The notes under the pieces: generated by a model | Databases searched by the model: none | The model's input: only the letters and a program-made list of their open reading frames with translations | What the model was told of the DNA's origin: nothing | Assembly (NCBI GenBank): GCA_026552975.1 | Contig: JAPMTR010000072.1 | Location: 1 to 60,457 of the forward strand | Reading direction: 5' to 3' | From: Candidatus Methanoperedens sp. | GTDB lineage: Archaea; Halobacteriota; Methanosarcinia; Methanosarcinales; Methanoperedenaceae | DNA length: 60,457 nt | Translations under genes and position numbers: made by a program | In this document: positions 43,081-51,326 of the stretch, piece by piece | Numbering within the stretch: position 1 is the first letter of the stretch | Layout of the letters: every line of letters begins with the position of its first letter

Positions 43081-43569
43081 ATGGTAAATATGAAATATTT
43101 AGACACCAAGAAATTGATCATCAGTATTTTCATCTGTCTGTTCGCCGGATTTATTGGTTCGTTTTTTACCACCCCAGCTATCCCGACCTGGTATGCAGCG
43201 CTTCAAAAACCATCTTTTGCCCCGCCCAACTGGGTATTTTTCCCGGTATGGACTGCTCTTTTTATAATGATGGGCATATCTTTATTCCTCGTATGGCAAA
43301 AAGGATGTGAGGACAAAAAAGTGAAAACTGCCATAATCATTTTCGCTGGTCAGCTTGTCCTGAATGCACTGTGGTCTTTTGCATTCTTCGGGCTCAGGTC
43401 ACCTCTTCTTGGCCTTGTTGAAATTGTTATTCTGTGGGTAGCGATATTGGCCACAATAATGAGCTTCATGAAGATATCAAGAACAGCAGCCTATTTGCTT
43501 ATACCTTACATTCTATGGGTCAGCTTTGCTGCGATGGTAAATTTCTCTATATGGAGACTCAATAGTTGA
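43081..43569 (+). CDS. tspO: TspO/MBR family protein
   Basis: A 162-residue membrane protein with five transmembrane helices. The TspO signature is complete: G-S-F-F-T-T-P-A-I-P-T-W-Y-A-A-L-Q-K-P-S-F-A-P-P-N-W-V-F in two parts (about 22-50) and V-W-T-A-L-F-I-M-M-G (about 54-63), with W-S-F-A-F-F-G (about 99-105). TspO proteins bind tetrapyrroles, and in bacteria they regulate responses to oxygen or light. The ATG follows the F390-synthetase remnant, and the stop overlaps the next gene by four bases (ATGA-type). Confidence 0.94.
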   Translation: MVNMKYLDTKKLIISIFICLFAGFIGSFFTTPAIPTWYAALQKPSFAPPNWVFFPVWTALFIMMGISLFLVWQKGCEDKKVKTAIIIFAGQLVLNALWSFAFFGLRSPLLGLVEIVILWVAILATIMSFMKISRTAAYLLIPYILWVSFAAMVNFSIWRLNS

Positions 43570-43823
43570 GATTATGGAGCATTCATCCAAAATATCTTGA
43601 TGGGAAAGGACTAGTAGCATTATGGCGCGAGTCTTTGCTCGCACAGAAAGTCCTGAATGGAGAAACAAAGACTTATCGGCATCATCCGCAATTGAGAAGA
43701 CTCAGGGCTCATCCAGACCCGAAAGGGGCAATAGCTTTTTTTAAATATTCTTTATTACTACAGGAAAGCCGTGATAAGCTGTTTATCTTTGTCAGCGAGA
43801 TCAATAACTTCAATATTTCCTAA
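43566..43823 (+). CDS. Pyrimidine dimer DNA glycosylase-like protein (Pyr_excise)
   Basis: An 85-residue protein of the T4 endonuclease V-like Pyr_excise family, which cuts at UV-induced pyrimidine dimers. M-R-L-W-S-I-H-P-K-Y-L-D-G-K-G-L-V-A-L-W-R-E-S at the start and R-H-H-P-Q-L-R-R-L-R-A-H-P-D-P are strongly conserved family sequence. After a run of T at residue 58 the match fades. The C-terminal 25 residues are less typical, so the gene could carry a frameshift in the T tract, or it is a short member. It overlaps tspO and is probably cotranscribed. Confidence 0.75.
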   Translation: MRLWSIHPKYLDGKGLVALWRESLLAQKVLNGETKTYRHHPQLRRLRAHPDPKGAIAFFKYSLLLQESRDKLFIFVSEINNFNIS

Positions 43824-43879
43824 AAGATAAGTTTATTAATAGTGATGTTGTGTTAAGCGATGTTTTCATTAACAAAAAA

Positions 43880-43937
43880 GTAAGTCGCAAGCACTACATT
43901 CCAAGTTAGTAGCTAGAATATGCACTATGCGACTTAC
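43880..43937. repeat. Perfect 10-base inverted repeat upstream of tRNA-Ala
   Basis: GTAAGTCGCA (43880-43889) and TGCGACTTAC (43928-43937) are exact reverse complements separated by 38 bases. The second arm ends six bases before tRNA-Ala. The inner sequence also carries two GCACTA copies and a short self-complementary stretch. It could be a small structured RNA, a protein-binding palindrome or a scar of a mobile element. No coding frame explains it. Confidence 0.7.
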
Positions 43938-43943
43938 CCTTTA

Positions 43944-44015
43944 GGGCCGGTAGCTCAGGGGTAGATCGCTCCCTTGGCATGGGAGAGGCCTCGGGTTCAA
44001 TTCCCGACCGGTCCA
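43944..44015 (+). tRNA. tRNA-Ala (GGC)
   Basis: A 72-base cloverleaf: acceptor GGGCCGG with CCGGTCC and A73, D arm GCTC-AGGGGTA-GATC, anticodon stem CTCCC/GGGAG with loop T-T-G-G-C-A-T, and T arm TCGGG-TTCAATT-CCCGA. The anticodon GGC gives alanine, and the G3-T70 pair is the universal alanine identity element. No intron is present. Confidence 0.96.
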
Positions 44016-44094
44016 TTTTCTTCATATTATCTTTTTCACTCAAAACTGTGAAGAACTATTGTAAAAAAGGAAGAGAGAGTATTGGAACTAACAA

Positions 44095-44844
44095 TCAACC
44101 TATATATCCAAGATCCTGTTCCTTCCTTCGTTTTTCCTGGAGTTCTTTCATATATTTTTTGAATCCTTCATCGAATTTTTTAACTTCAGTTTCAATTTCA
44201 CTGGTATCAATAGTGATCTCAAGTAGTTCAGATATTTTTTTTATTCCTGAGTAACAAGCTTTTATATCCAGTGCTTCAGGAAATGCAGTTTCGCTAAGAA
44301 GTGAAATCCCGTTTATCCCATGGCGCATCGCATACTCAATTACCAGGCCATTGACTCCGCTTATCTGCATCCTGCTCTGGGCTATCGGGATATCCTTGCT
44401 CACAATAATATCTAACAGTTCAGATGATGTCGCAACGCCATGAACCGCCGGTTCTTCCACGTAATTCTTGACAAAATTCGCAAGCACAGTATATATAATA
44501 TCAACCCCGAAGATCTTCGCGGATTCTACTATTTTCTCGGCAAGTTCATTATCTTTGGCTATATATCCAAACTGTATTTCACCAGAAAACAGTATGATAT
44601 TTCCTTCCCTGGAATAATAGAATTTGAATGGACTGGCATCCCTGTCGATGGGCACTACAAGCCCTTTTTCAAAAAAAGTGAGGGATGGGGAAAGATGCGG
44701 TACTGGAATATCTGCTATAAGTTCAGGTTTAAGGATATTTATAAAATAATTTACTGTGTTCTTCGCGACCATACCCATTCCAGGAAGACCAACAAGCATT
44801 CGTGGCTTTATCATTTCTGGTTTTGAATGAATTCTTAGTTCCAT
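44095..44844 (-). CDS. PAC2-family proteasome assembly chaperone homologue (second copy)
   Basis: A 249-residue paralogue of the PAC2 protein at the start of the window. It has the N-terminal V-G-L-P-G-M-G-M-V-A (18-27), the strand P-H-L-S-P-S-L (about 48-54), a V-H-G-V-A-T-S segment (about 134-140) and G-V-N-G-L-V-I-E-Y-A (about 162-171). A basic helix (E-L-Q-E-K-R-R-K-E-Q) leads to a tail ending D-L-G-Y-I-G. Archaeal PbaA and PbaB homologues are known to bind 20S precursors. This gene stands alone between tRNA-Ala and an ABC exporter. Confidence 0.86.
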   Translation of the reverse strand: MELRIHSKPEMIKPRMLVGLPGMGMVAKNTVNYFINILKPELIADIPVPHLSPSLTFFEKGLVVPIDRDASPFKFYYSREGNIILFSGEIQFGYIAKDNELAEKIVESAKIFGVDIIYTVLANFVKNYVEEPAVHGVATSSELLDIIVSKDIPIAQSRMQISGVNGLVIEYAMRHGINGISLLSETAFPEALDIKACYSGIKKISELLEITIDTSEIETEVKKFDEGFKKYMKELQEKRRKEQDLGYIG

Positions 44845-45081
44845 AGTTTATTCATATCCGTTTTAAGGTTGTGTTGATTAATTCTTTGTCTATAAATAAG
44901 CTTGTCATTATTATGTTCATTTTTCGACCATAAAACCATTTATATTATTATTATAATAGTTAGTATCACAGGATTTTTTAGAGGGAAATGATACTCATAG
45001 AATGCCTGCCCCACCCAATTCAGTTGACCTTTATTTTCTAAAATAAAGGCTATAAGATATGGAATAACAAAGAGGAAGATT
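44845..45081. other. Intergenic stretch, no gene seen
   Basis: AT-rich sequence between the second PAC2 gene and a small frame. It includes a TATA-like tttatattattattataat near 44939-44958, which could promote the short frame at 45082. I see no conserved coding frame or RNA gene. Confidence 0.5.
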
Positions 45082-45198
45082 ATGACACCAGATGCGGAAG
45101 AAATGATAACCGAAAATACTGAAAGGTTGATAAAGATTCAGGAACAGAAAGCTGAACGAAATGAAAGATTCTTACCCATATTTTTGTGGACTGACTAA
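45082..45198 (+). CDS. Short frame, possible N-terminal remnant
   Basis: A 38-codon frame with AGGAAGA directly upstream of the ATG. It reads M-T-P-D-A-E-E-M-I-T, then a charged helix (L-I-K-I-Q-E-Q-K-A-E-R-N-E) and ends F-L-P-I-F-L-W-T-D. A hydrophobic end after a charged helix suggests the start of a membrane protein cut off by a stop. It may be a real small peptide or a remnant. Confidence 0.3.
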   Translation: MTPDAEEMITENTERLIKIQEQKAERNERFLPIFLWTD

Positions 45199-45233
45199 TT
45201 TAAAGATCAAACAGGAAAAAAATATTAGTTCCT

Positions 45234-47144
45234 TCAATCCATTAACTCTTTTTTTAAAAGCGTATATGCAAGCCCAAGCCCTGCAATACCATACAACATA
45301 AGCGGCATAAGATATCCGGCCAGGACATCAAAACTCTCCCTATATATAAGGACTGAGTCCAGGGCTCTTATTCCCATCGTTATAGGAAGAGCACTCCCGA
45401 TCTGTACCATAAATTGAGGCATGATCTCAAAAGGGAAAAAAACACCACACAAGAACAGCATTGGTATGCTAAGAACTAACGATGTGAGCATTGCGGTGTT
45501 CTCGGATTCCGCAAATGTTGCAATTGCCATGCCTATGCCAATAAAGGCCGCTGAATAAACAAGAATAACAAGGAAAAGCAACCCCATCTGGCTCGGGGGG
45601 ATCATGATACCGTAGAAGAGGTATGCAACGATCATCAGTATTATTCCCTGAAGCATGGCTATCAGTATAAGCGCAGTAGTCTTGGCAAAAATGAACTCTC
45701 CCAGGGATAGCGGGGTAAGAAGTGTCCGCAAAAGGGTCTTTTTTGTTCTCTCCTGCACGATCGTAATTGAAGCCAGCATGAATGAAATGAACATCAAAAC
45801 TATGGATACTATCGCAGGCATAAGGAAATCGAGGTATGCCCTGTCCTTAAATACTGGCTCACGTTCCAGTTTTATCGGCGCTGCAACTGTGCTGGGCGCC
45901 CTCTTTATCACATCTGTAAGTATGCTTTTTGTGCTGTCTATCTCTGTTACAAGGTTTGAAGAACTGGCATTCATTTCAAAAGCCAGGTCTTTCATCTGGA
46001 GTGAGACATTAGCTGACTGCTTCTTGACATCGTCAAGGATAACGATAGCTGTTTTTATGTTTGAGATATTTCCCTGGATATTTGAGATCTCAAACCTGTA
46101 GTTGCTGATCAATCCCTGCATATTTTGAAGCCTTATATCAGTTCGAACAAGTCTTTCGTGCAATTCATATCCTTTTACGGCTGTATTTGAAAGTGCAATA
46201 TGAAGAGACCTTATACGTTCGGTCTTCTCAAGCAGCAGAGCTCTTGTATCCTGCACCTGGCGAATGGTATTTGAAAGAGTTATGCATTGAGGCGCTGAAG
46301 CAATAACACAGGTCGAAGTGTATGTCGCCTGGAGGTCCACCTGGATCCCGGATAGTGCAGTATCTGTTGAATCAATACTGTTTACAACAAGAGTCAGGTC
46401 ATCTCTCAGGACTGCAGAGTCATTATATATCGAACTTACATTTTTATCAAGGTCAGAAATTTCCTGTCGAGTGGAATTTATATCAATAGAGGTCTGCCCA
46501 AGGTCTGTTTTCATCTGTTCAAGCGTGTTCTTCATCATATTGACAGATTCATTCAATCCTTTTGCATCGATATCGTCAAGCCGGGAAAGAACATCCTGTG
46601 TATCATTGTTAAGTTTTTCGATGTTCCCGTTTATTAGAGAAACACTTTCTTTCAAAGGCGAAAGTTCTGACTCCATCTCTTCAAGGTGTTCCCAGAGTTT
46701 ACTGATAAAACCCAGAGTAAGCTCGTAGGAGATCTTTTCAGTAGTTGTTAGAAAAACCGTGGATATGACCGGAGCGATCTGCACTCTTGAATTGTCAATG
46801 TACAATTTCATAGACTGCGTCTGGTTCTGTGGAATGAATATCCCTGCGCTGTATTTTCCTGACCTTACGCCATCTTCGATTACTGTCGGGTCTGTCGTAT
46901 TTTCTTTGAATATAATGAACATCTTGCTGCTGTTGAGTTCCTGGATCATGTCATCACCCAGGTTCGACCCGCCTCCTATCCCCAGTTTTACGTCTTTTAA
47001 CCCTTCGCCTGATGCGCCTGAGAATACCGAACCGATCAGGATCATTATAAGCACGGGTGCAAGGAATATCAAAAGTAGAGTCTTTTTGTGCCTGACGTAC
47101 ACTTTCAGGTCTTTCTTAATAACAGAAAAGCTGCTCAATGCCAC
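45234..47144 (-). CDS. ABC-2 type exporter permease with a long extracytoplasmic coiled-coil domain
   Basis: A 636-residue permease. A first transmembrane helix (about 22-42) is followed by an extracytoplasmic region of about 380 residues. Much of that region is heptad-rich (E-S-V-S-L-I-N-G-N-I-E-K-L-N-N-D, M-K-N-T-L-E-Q-M-K-T-D-L), predicting coiled coil. It ends with five transmembrane helices of the ABC-2/YhgE-Pip type (F-L-M-P-A-I-V-S-I-V-L-M-F, later P-M-L-F-L-C-G-V-F-F-P). Its start overlaps the ATPase gene by ten bases, so the two form an exporter. Substrate is unknown; drug, lipid or polymer export are possibilities from the family. Confidence 0.88.
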   Translation of the reverse strand: MALSSFSVIKKDLKVYVRHKKTLLLIFLAPVLIMILIGSVFSGASGEGLKDVKLGIGGGSNLGDDMIQELNSSKMFIIFKENTTDPTVIEDGVRSGKYSAGIFIPQNQTQSMKLYIDNSRVQIAPVISTVFLTTTEKISYELTLGFISKLWEHLEEMESELSPLKESVSLINGNIEKLNNDTQDVLSRLDDIDAKGLNESVNMMKNTLEQMKTDLGQTSIDINSTRQEISDLDKNVSSIYNDSAVLRDDLTLVVNSIDSTDTALSGIQVDLQATYTSTCVIASAPQCITLSNTIRQVQDTRALLLEKTERIRSLHIALSNTAVKGYELHERLVRTDIRLQNMQGLISNYRFEISNIQGNISNIKTAIVILDDVKKQSANVSLQMKDLAFEMNASSSNLVTEIDSTKSILTDVIKRAPSTVAAPIKLEREPVFKDRAYLDFLMPAIVSIVLMFISFMLASITIVQERTKKTLLRTLLTPLSLGEFIFAKTTALILIAMLQGIILMIVAYLFYGIMIPPSQMGLLFLVILVYSAAFIGIGMAIATFAESENTAMLTSLVLSIPMLFLCGVFFPFEIMPQFMVQIGSALPITMGIRALDSVLIYRESFDVLAGYLMPLMLYGIAGLGLAYTLLKKELMD

Positions 47145-48067
47145 TCTTCTCCTGAAGCAAGAATAAATGCGTCTTCAAGGCTGGGACTGCTTGATCCCAC
47201 ATTGAGTATCTTTTCCCCGTGTGATATGAATATTTCCAGAATTTCCTGGAGAGGAAGCTCATCAGTATGCGTGATTTTGAGCCCCTTTACATTTTCGATG
47301 CACGATGTTACTTTTTCGATGGAGCCAACTTTGCTTTTTATCACTTCGTAAATACCGGGTGAGCTTGTTATCTGGACAACTTTTTCCCCGACTTTTCGTT
47401 TAAGTTCTTCCTGAGTTCCTTCGATGACTATTTTGCCCCGATTCATTATCAATATCCTGTCACACAACAGATCTGCTTCTTCCATATAATGCGTGGTTAT
47501 AAGAATTGTGGTTCCTTCGCCATTTACCGCCTGTATAGTTTCCCACAGCGCTTTTCTTGAAACAGGATCAAGCCCCACGCTTGGTTCATCAAGGATCAAA
47601 ACTTGAGGTTTGTGAATGAGAGCGCATGCGATATTTAATCTTGTTTTCATCCCCCCAGATAGATCGCTTGCCCTGCTGTTGCTTTTCTCTTCAAGTTTTA
47701 ACATTGACAGTATTTTATGGCTTTGTTTTTTTATTTCGATGTTAATGATGCCATATAATGATCCAAAGAACATGAGGTTTTCATTGATTGTCAGCTCATC
47801 GTAGAAGCTGTTTTCCTGGGGCACGACCCCTATGATGGACAGGACTTCTTTTTTGTCAGATACGACATCAAGACCGCTGATGTATGCATGGCCTGATGAT
47901 GGTCTTGACTGGCAGGACAGGACTTTGATCAATGTTGATTTCCCGGCGCCGTTTGGGCCAAGGAGGCCGAAGATAATGCCTTTTTCGATGTTGAGGGAGA
48001 CGTTATCTATGACCTTGAAGTCGCCGTATGATTTTGAGATGTTGCGGATTTCGATTATTAGTTCCAT
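47135..48067 (-). CDS. ABC transporter ATP-binding protein
   Basis: A 310-residue ATPase of the CcmA/DrrA-like class. Walker A G-P-N-G-A-G-K-S-T is at about 38-46, the Q-loop region is V-V-P-Q-E-N-S-F, the signature is L-S-G-G-M-K-T-R (about 140-147), Walker B is V-L-I-L-D-E-P-S-V-G-L-D, and the switch His is in I-T-T-H-Y-M-E-E-A. The C-terminal domain (about 220-310) is typical of exporters. It is first in the pair with the ABC-2 permease. Confidence 0.95.
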   Translation of the reverse strand: MELIIEIRNISKSYGDFKVIDNVSLNIEKGIIFGLLGPNGAGKSTLIKVLSCQSRPSSGHAYISGLDVVSDKKEVLSIIGVVPQENSFYDELTINENLMFFGSLYGIINIEIKKQSHKILSMLKLEEKSNSRASDLSGGMKTRLNIACALIHKPQVLILDEPSVGLDPVSRKALWETIQAVNGEGTTILITTHYMEEADLLCDRILIMNRGKIVIEGTQEELKRKVGEKVVQITSSPGIYEVIKSKVGSIEKVTSCIENVKGLKITHTDELPLQEILEIFISHGEKILNVGSSSPSLEDAFILASGEEWH

Positions 48068-48215
48068 GGTTGTATGGGTTTTGTGGGTTTTTATTATAGT
48101 GATTGAATTATTATGATAGTATTTAGAACTTACCGAAAAAAAATGTATCGGGCTAGATATTTGATTAAAAGGCAGTTATATGACTTTGTTTATACAATTG
48201 TTAAAACTTAAAATT

Positions 48216-48428
48216 TCAGAAAAAAAGGGAATGTTCATGAGTTGCGATGTTTTGCAAATCCATATTTCCCGTGTATGCTATTGCATCTCCCCACTGATGA
48301 TCCTCTTCAAACGAAATATCAAAGTCAACTATTCTCCTTGTGATTGTGGTGTATGTTGTGCTTGTTACTGCTATTACTCTGGTATCAAGCTCATTTGCTT
48401 TTTTAAGTCTTGGCAAATATGATTTCAT
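48216..48428 (-). pseudogene. Fragment of a matrixin-type zinc metalloprotease
   Basis: A 70-codon frame whose last third reads I-S-F-E-E-D-H-Q-W-G-D-A, then M-D-L-Q-N-I-A-T-H-E-H-S-L. This matches the segment leading to the zinc motif H-E-F-G-H of M10A matrixin-like secreted peptidases. Here H-E is followed at once by H-S-L, as if F-G were missing, and the frame stops four residues later. The rest of the catalytic domain and the signal peptide are absent. The reading frame is also open upstream of the ATG, as expected for a broken gene. Confidence 0.65.
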
Positions 48429-48516
48429 GTCTTCCGATTCGATTTTTAACTTAATTAAATATTTTGCTATTTCCTCATAGTAGCAATGAAAGTCAAACCA
48501 ATGACAAACCGAACCT

Positions 48517-48978
48517 GTGCCGCAGGGTGCAGGGGGCGACGGTTCGAGGAGAAAACTTGACTCAGCGAAGGGGTTCTAGTCTGGATAGAGTTGAAGTGAA
48601 AAGCATGATAACACCAATCTTATTAAGAAAATATACCAGAACGGTAAGCATAGCCAAAAAAAAAGGCAATAAAACGCTCTCTGGTGACAGTATGTGAAGA
48701 TAGTGGAACAATTGCTGGAAGCCGAAACCGATGGAGACAGTAAATGAAGAAATGGAATCAGCAATACCATGACAAATTCAAGGAATTTGCCCTCATTTAT
48801 AAAGTATGGGATCAAAAGAATCTTGAAAAGGCATGGAAAAGAGTAAAAGCGAATAAAGGAAGTGCCGGAATCGACCATCTCCTGCAAAGGGAAAAGCCAG
48901 AAGAAAGCCGTGTACGGGAAAACTGTCAGCACGGTTTGATGAGGAGAGGGAGGTTGGAAGACCTCTCTTTTACTCTAC
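48517..48978 (+). mobile_element. Miniaturised group II intron
   Basis: The stretch begins GTGCCGCAGGGTGCAG, of group II 5'-end type, followed by sequence that fits domain I (GAGGAGAAAACTTGACTCAGCG). Near the other end comes GAAAGCCGTGTACGGGAAAA with CAGCACGGTTTGATGAGG, which looks like the end of domain IV and domain V. A domain VI-like hairpin (GAGAGGGAGGTTGGAAGACCTCTC) and a final TTTACTCTAC complete it. Only the first third of the maturase frame lies inside, so about 1.5 kb of coding sequence is missing. Total length is about 460 bases, against about 2 kb or more for a full intron. Boundaries are by eye. Confidence 0.7.
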
Positions 48979-48989
48979 ATCTTGGGTGA
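48744..48989 (+). pseudogene. Truncated group II intron maturase/reverse transcriptase
   Basis: An ATG-started frame that begins M-K-K-W-N-Q-Q-Y-H-D-K and contains N-L-E-K-A-W-K-R-V-K-A-N-K-G-S-A-G-I-D. That is the typical N-terminal RT0/RT1 segment of intron-encoded proteins. After about residue 48 (near 48890) the frame enters intron RNA domain sequence and no longer resembles reverse transcriptase. The catalytic Y-A-D-D region and the maturase domain are absent, so this intron cannot move or splice without help. Confidence 0.75.
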
Positions 48990-49047
48990 TTCAGAACAAC
49001 ATTATCTAGCGCAAAACTATATTTTAGCCTGCGATATATCGCACAGT

Positions 49048-49866
49048 GTGTACCGGATCAGAACAAAAGATTTCAATCTTGATCATACCCTCTCATGCGG
49101 CCAGGTATTCAGGTGGGAGAAAAACGATCAGTGGACAGGCATCGTCAACGGGGCTGTCATTCGTGCAAAACAGGATAATAATGAGATTGTGATCGAATCA
49201 TCACTCCCAAAGGACGCTATTACTGATTATTTCAGGCTTGACGATGACATCGGCAAGATATACGCCTCGATCAACCGGGACGAAAAAATAGCGCCACTCA
49301 TAAATAAATACAGGGGGCTTCGCCTTATCAGGCAGGACCCATGGGAATGCCTTGTATCTTATATCTGCTCAAGCAACAATACCATCAGGAATATATCAAA
49401 TTCCATCAGGCGCATGTGTGAAAGTTTCGGGAATCAGGTCGAAAAAGGTATCTATTCATTTCCCACACCCGAATCTCTTGCCAATGTTGAACTTTGTGAT
49501 ATGTCGCAATGCAGGCTTGGTTTTCGAACACCAAGGGTCTTAAAAGTTTCGAATATGGTGGCAAACCACGAATTTGACCTTTACGGCATAAAGGATCTTT
49601 CCTATCTGGAGGGAAGAAAGGAACTTGTTAAGATTGGAGGCGTGGGTAATAAGATCGCGGACTGCGTGTTGCTTTTTGCGTTTGGGAAGCTTGAATCATT
49701 TCCTGTGGATACCCATATAGAACAGATAATGGAGCGGTATTATGGTGTCAATTTTAAGGGGTCGAAGAGCAAAAAAAGGGATGAGATAGCCGATTTTGCC
49801 AGAAGGTATTTTGGGCAATATTGCGGGTATGCGCAGGAGTATTTATATCTGGAAAACAGGGAATGA
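49048..49866 (+). CDS. ogg: 8-oxoguanine DNA glycosylase (OGG1 type)
   Basis: A HhH-GPD base-excision repair enzyme of about 272 residues from the GTG chosen here. It begins V-Y-R-I-R-T-K-D-F-N-L-D-H-T-L-S-C-G-Q-V-F-R-W in two conserved blocks. The hairpin has I-G-G-V-G-N-K-I-A-D-C with the catalytic Lys, and F-P-V-D-T-H-I carries the catalytic Asp. The frame is open upstream to 48982, four bases after the 3' end of the intron-like element, adding M-G-D-S-E-Q-H-Y-L-A. That extension is not conserved in the family as I know it. The GTG start is thus an inference. Confidence 0.85.
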   Translation: MYRIRTKDFNLDHTLSCGQVFRWEKNDQWTGIVNGAVIRAKQDNNEIVIESSLPKDAITDYFRLDDDIGKIYASINRDEKIAPLINKYRGLRLIRQDPWECLVSYICSSNNTIRNISNSIRRMCESFGNQVEKGIYSFPTPESLANVELCDMSQCRLGFRTPRVLKVSNMVANHEFDLYGIKDLSYLEGRKELVKIGGVGNKIADCVLLFAFGKLESFPVDTHIEQIMERYYGVNFKGSKSKKRDEIADFARRYFGQYCGYAQEYLYLENRE

Positions 49867-49909
49867 AACCTTGATTTGTAAACTGGGTTCAAATTGGAAT
49901 TCTTAACTC

Positions 49910-50659
49910 CTAATCCAGGTCCTCCTTCAACTGGGCCGCGTTTGTAAAAAAACTGTCCGTAGAATAATACAGTACAAGACTTGATGCAATCATACCCGCA
50001 ACAAAGATCGAAGTAAAAATTGCTATCTGTATCGATGCAGCCTCCATCGGGTCAGCGCCTCCAAGAAGCATGCCTGTCATCACTCCTGGTATCCACACTA
50101 TACCAAGATTTTTCATATTGTCTATGGAAGGTATCAAAGCTGAGAGAATGCCCTGCTTAAGGCATGCTGCTGCTGCAAGTTCAGGTTTTGCGCCCAGGGC
50201 AAGATATGCTTCAACTTCAGAGCGTTTGTTCTTGAGCTCACCTTTATACCGATCTATAGCAAGCGAACTAACATTCATCGCATTTCCAATAAGGATGCTG
50301 CCGGTAGGGACAATATATCTTGCCTCCAGAGGAAAGATACCCATCAGGAAAAAAGGGATAAGTAACAATAAAGATGCGCAGGCTATCGAAATAACGGCAA
50401 CTGGTAAACCATTTTCAAGCTTTCCGGATCTTGAATAAGTGGTATGTCCTGCAATTGCAGCCATCGCAGCAAGCACAAGAAAACTCCAAAAAAGTGGCAT
50501 TTCGAATAAAATAAGGATAATGGAGGCAAGAATCAGTATTTGAACAAGTGCCCGTGTGCCTGCCAATAATATTTCCTTACCTATCCCGAATCTTTGAGCG
50601 TAAGCTGCTGACAGTATTATGAGAAGTACTGTAAAAGCGATCGCAAGAACTTCAAGCAT
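49910..50659 (-). CDS. FetB-like (UPF0014) membrane permease
   Basis: A 249-residue integral membrane protein with about six or seven helices. The UPF0014/FetB pattern is clear: A-G-T-R-A-L-V-Q-I-L-I-L (about 33-44), A-L-V/I-P-S-I-D-N-M-K-N-L-G-I-V-W-I-P-G-V-M-T-G-M-L-L-G-G in two conserved parts (about 172-200) and N-V-S-S-L-A-I-D-R-Y near 128-137. E. coli FetAB exports iron under oxidative stress. Its start overlaps the ATPase gene by eight bases. The iron role here is inferred from homology. Confidence 0.87.
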   Translation of the reverse strand: MLEVLAIAFTVLLIILSAAYAQRFGIGKEILLAGTRALVQILILASIILILFEMPLFWSFLVLAAMAAIAGHTTYSRSGKLENGLPVAVISIACASLLLLIPFFLMGIFPLEARYIVPTGSILIGNAMNVSSLAIDRYKGELKNKRSEVEAYLALGAKPELAAAACLKQGILSALIPSIDNMKNLGIVWIPGVMTGMLLGGADPMEAASIQIAIFTSIFVAGMIASSLVLYYSTDSFFTNAAQLKEDLD

Positions 50660-51326
50660 GAAAATCCTCCAGCCTTTCCCCCCTTAGGACCAGTCTTCTT
50701 CCCCCTATTCTTTCAACCTGCTCTTTTTCATGCGTGACCCAGATTATGGTCAGATCCCGCTCCTTTTGCAAACCTAAAAGCAATTTCTCGATCTTCTGTG
50801 CCGACAATGCATCCAGGGATGACGTTGGTTCGTCAAGAAGGAGGATCTCTGGCTGGTTTGCGAGTGCTCTTGCTATGCATACTCGTTGTTTTTCTCCAAT
50901 TGAGAGTTGTCCGGCGTCAGCATCCAGCAGGTTTTCAGGTATACCGGCATCCCTTGAAAGAGTTTCAATTACAGTGTTTCCTCCCCACAATTTTATACCG
51001 AAAGCCAGATTATTTCTTACACTTCCTTTAAACACAACAGGCACCTGGAAAACCATGCCGATCTTTCGCCTTAACTCCATGGGAACAAGGTTCTTAATAT
51101 CATTCCCGTTTAGCATGATGATCCCGGAATCAAGCTCGGAAAGCCTGTTGATCAACCGGATAAGAGTGGTTTTTCCAGAACCTGAAGCACCCATGATCGT
51201 GATAAGTTCACCTGTCTTAATTCTCAGGTCAAGACCAGAGAGTATACTTGTCTTAACCTTAGTGCCATTGATTGTTCGAAAGACGGACTTTGATACATCT
51301 TTCATCTCAAGGTGAAAATGGTTCAT
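50652..51326 (-). CDS. FetA-like ABC ATPase
   Basis: A 224-residue ATPase partner of the FetB-like permease. Walker A is G-A-S-G-S-G-K-T-T (about 45-53), Q-loop F-Q-V-P-V-V, signature L-S-I-G-E-K-Q-R, and Walker B L-L-L-D-E-P-T-S-S-L-D. H-E-K-E-Q carries the switch His. The ATG at 51324-51326 is preferred: a TATA-like actatttatgg at 51350-51360 would start transcription near 51331. An ATG four codons upstream is possible. The order ATPase then permease with a short overlap is that of fetAB. Confidence 0.87.
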   Translation of the reverse strand: MNHFHLEMKDVSKSVFRTINGTKVKTSILSGLDLRIKTGELITIMGASGSGKTTLIRLINRLSELDSGIIMLNGNDIKNLVPMELRRKIGMVFQVPVVFKGSVRNNLAFGIKLWGGNTVIETLSRDAGIPENLLDADAGQLSIGEKQRVCIARALANQPEILLLDEPTSSLDALSAQKIEKLLLGLQKERDLTIIWVTHEKEQVERIGGRRLVLRGERLEDFHA

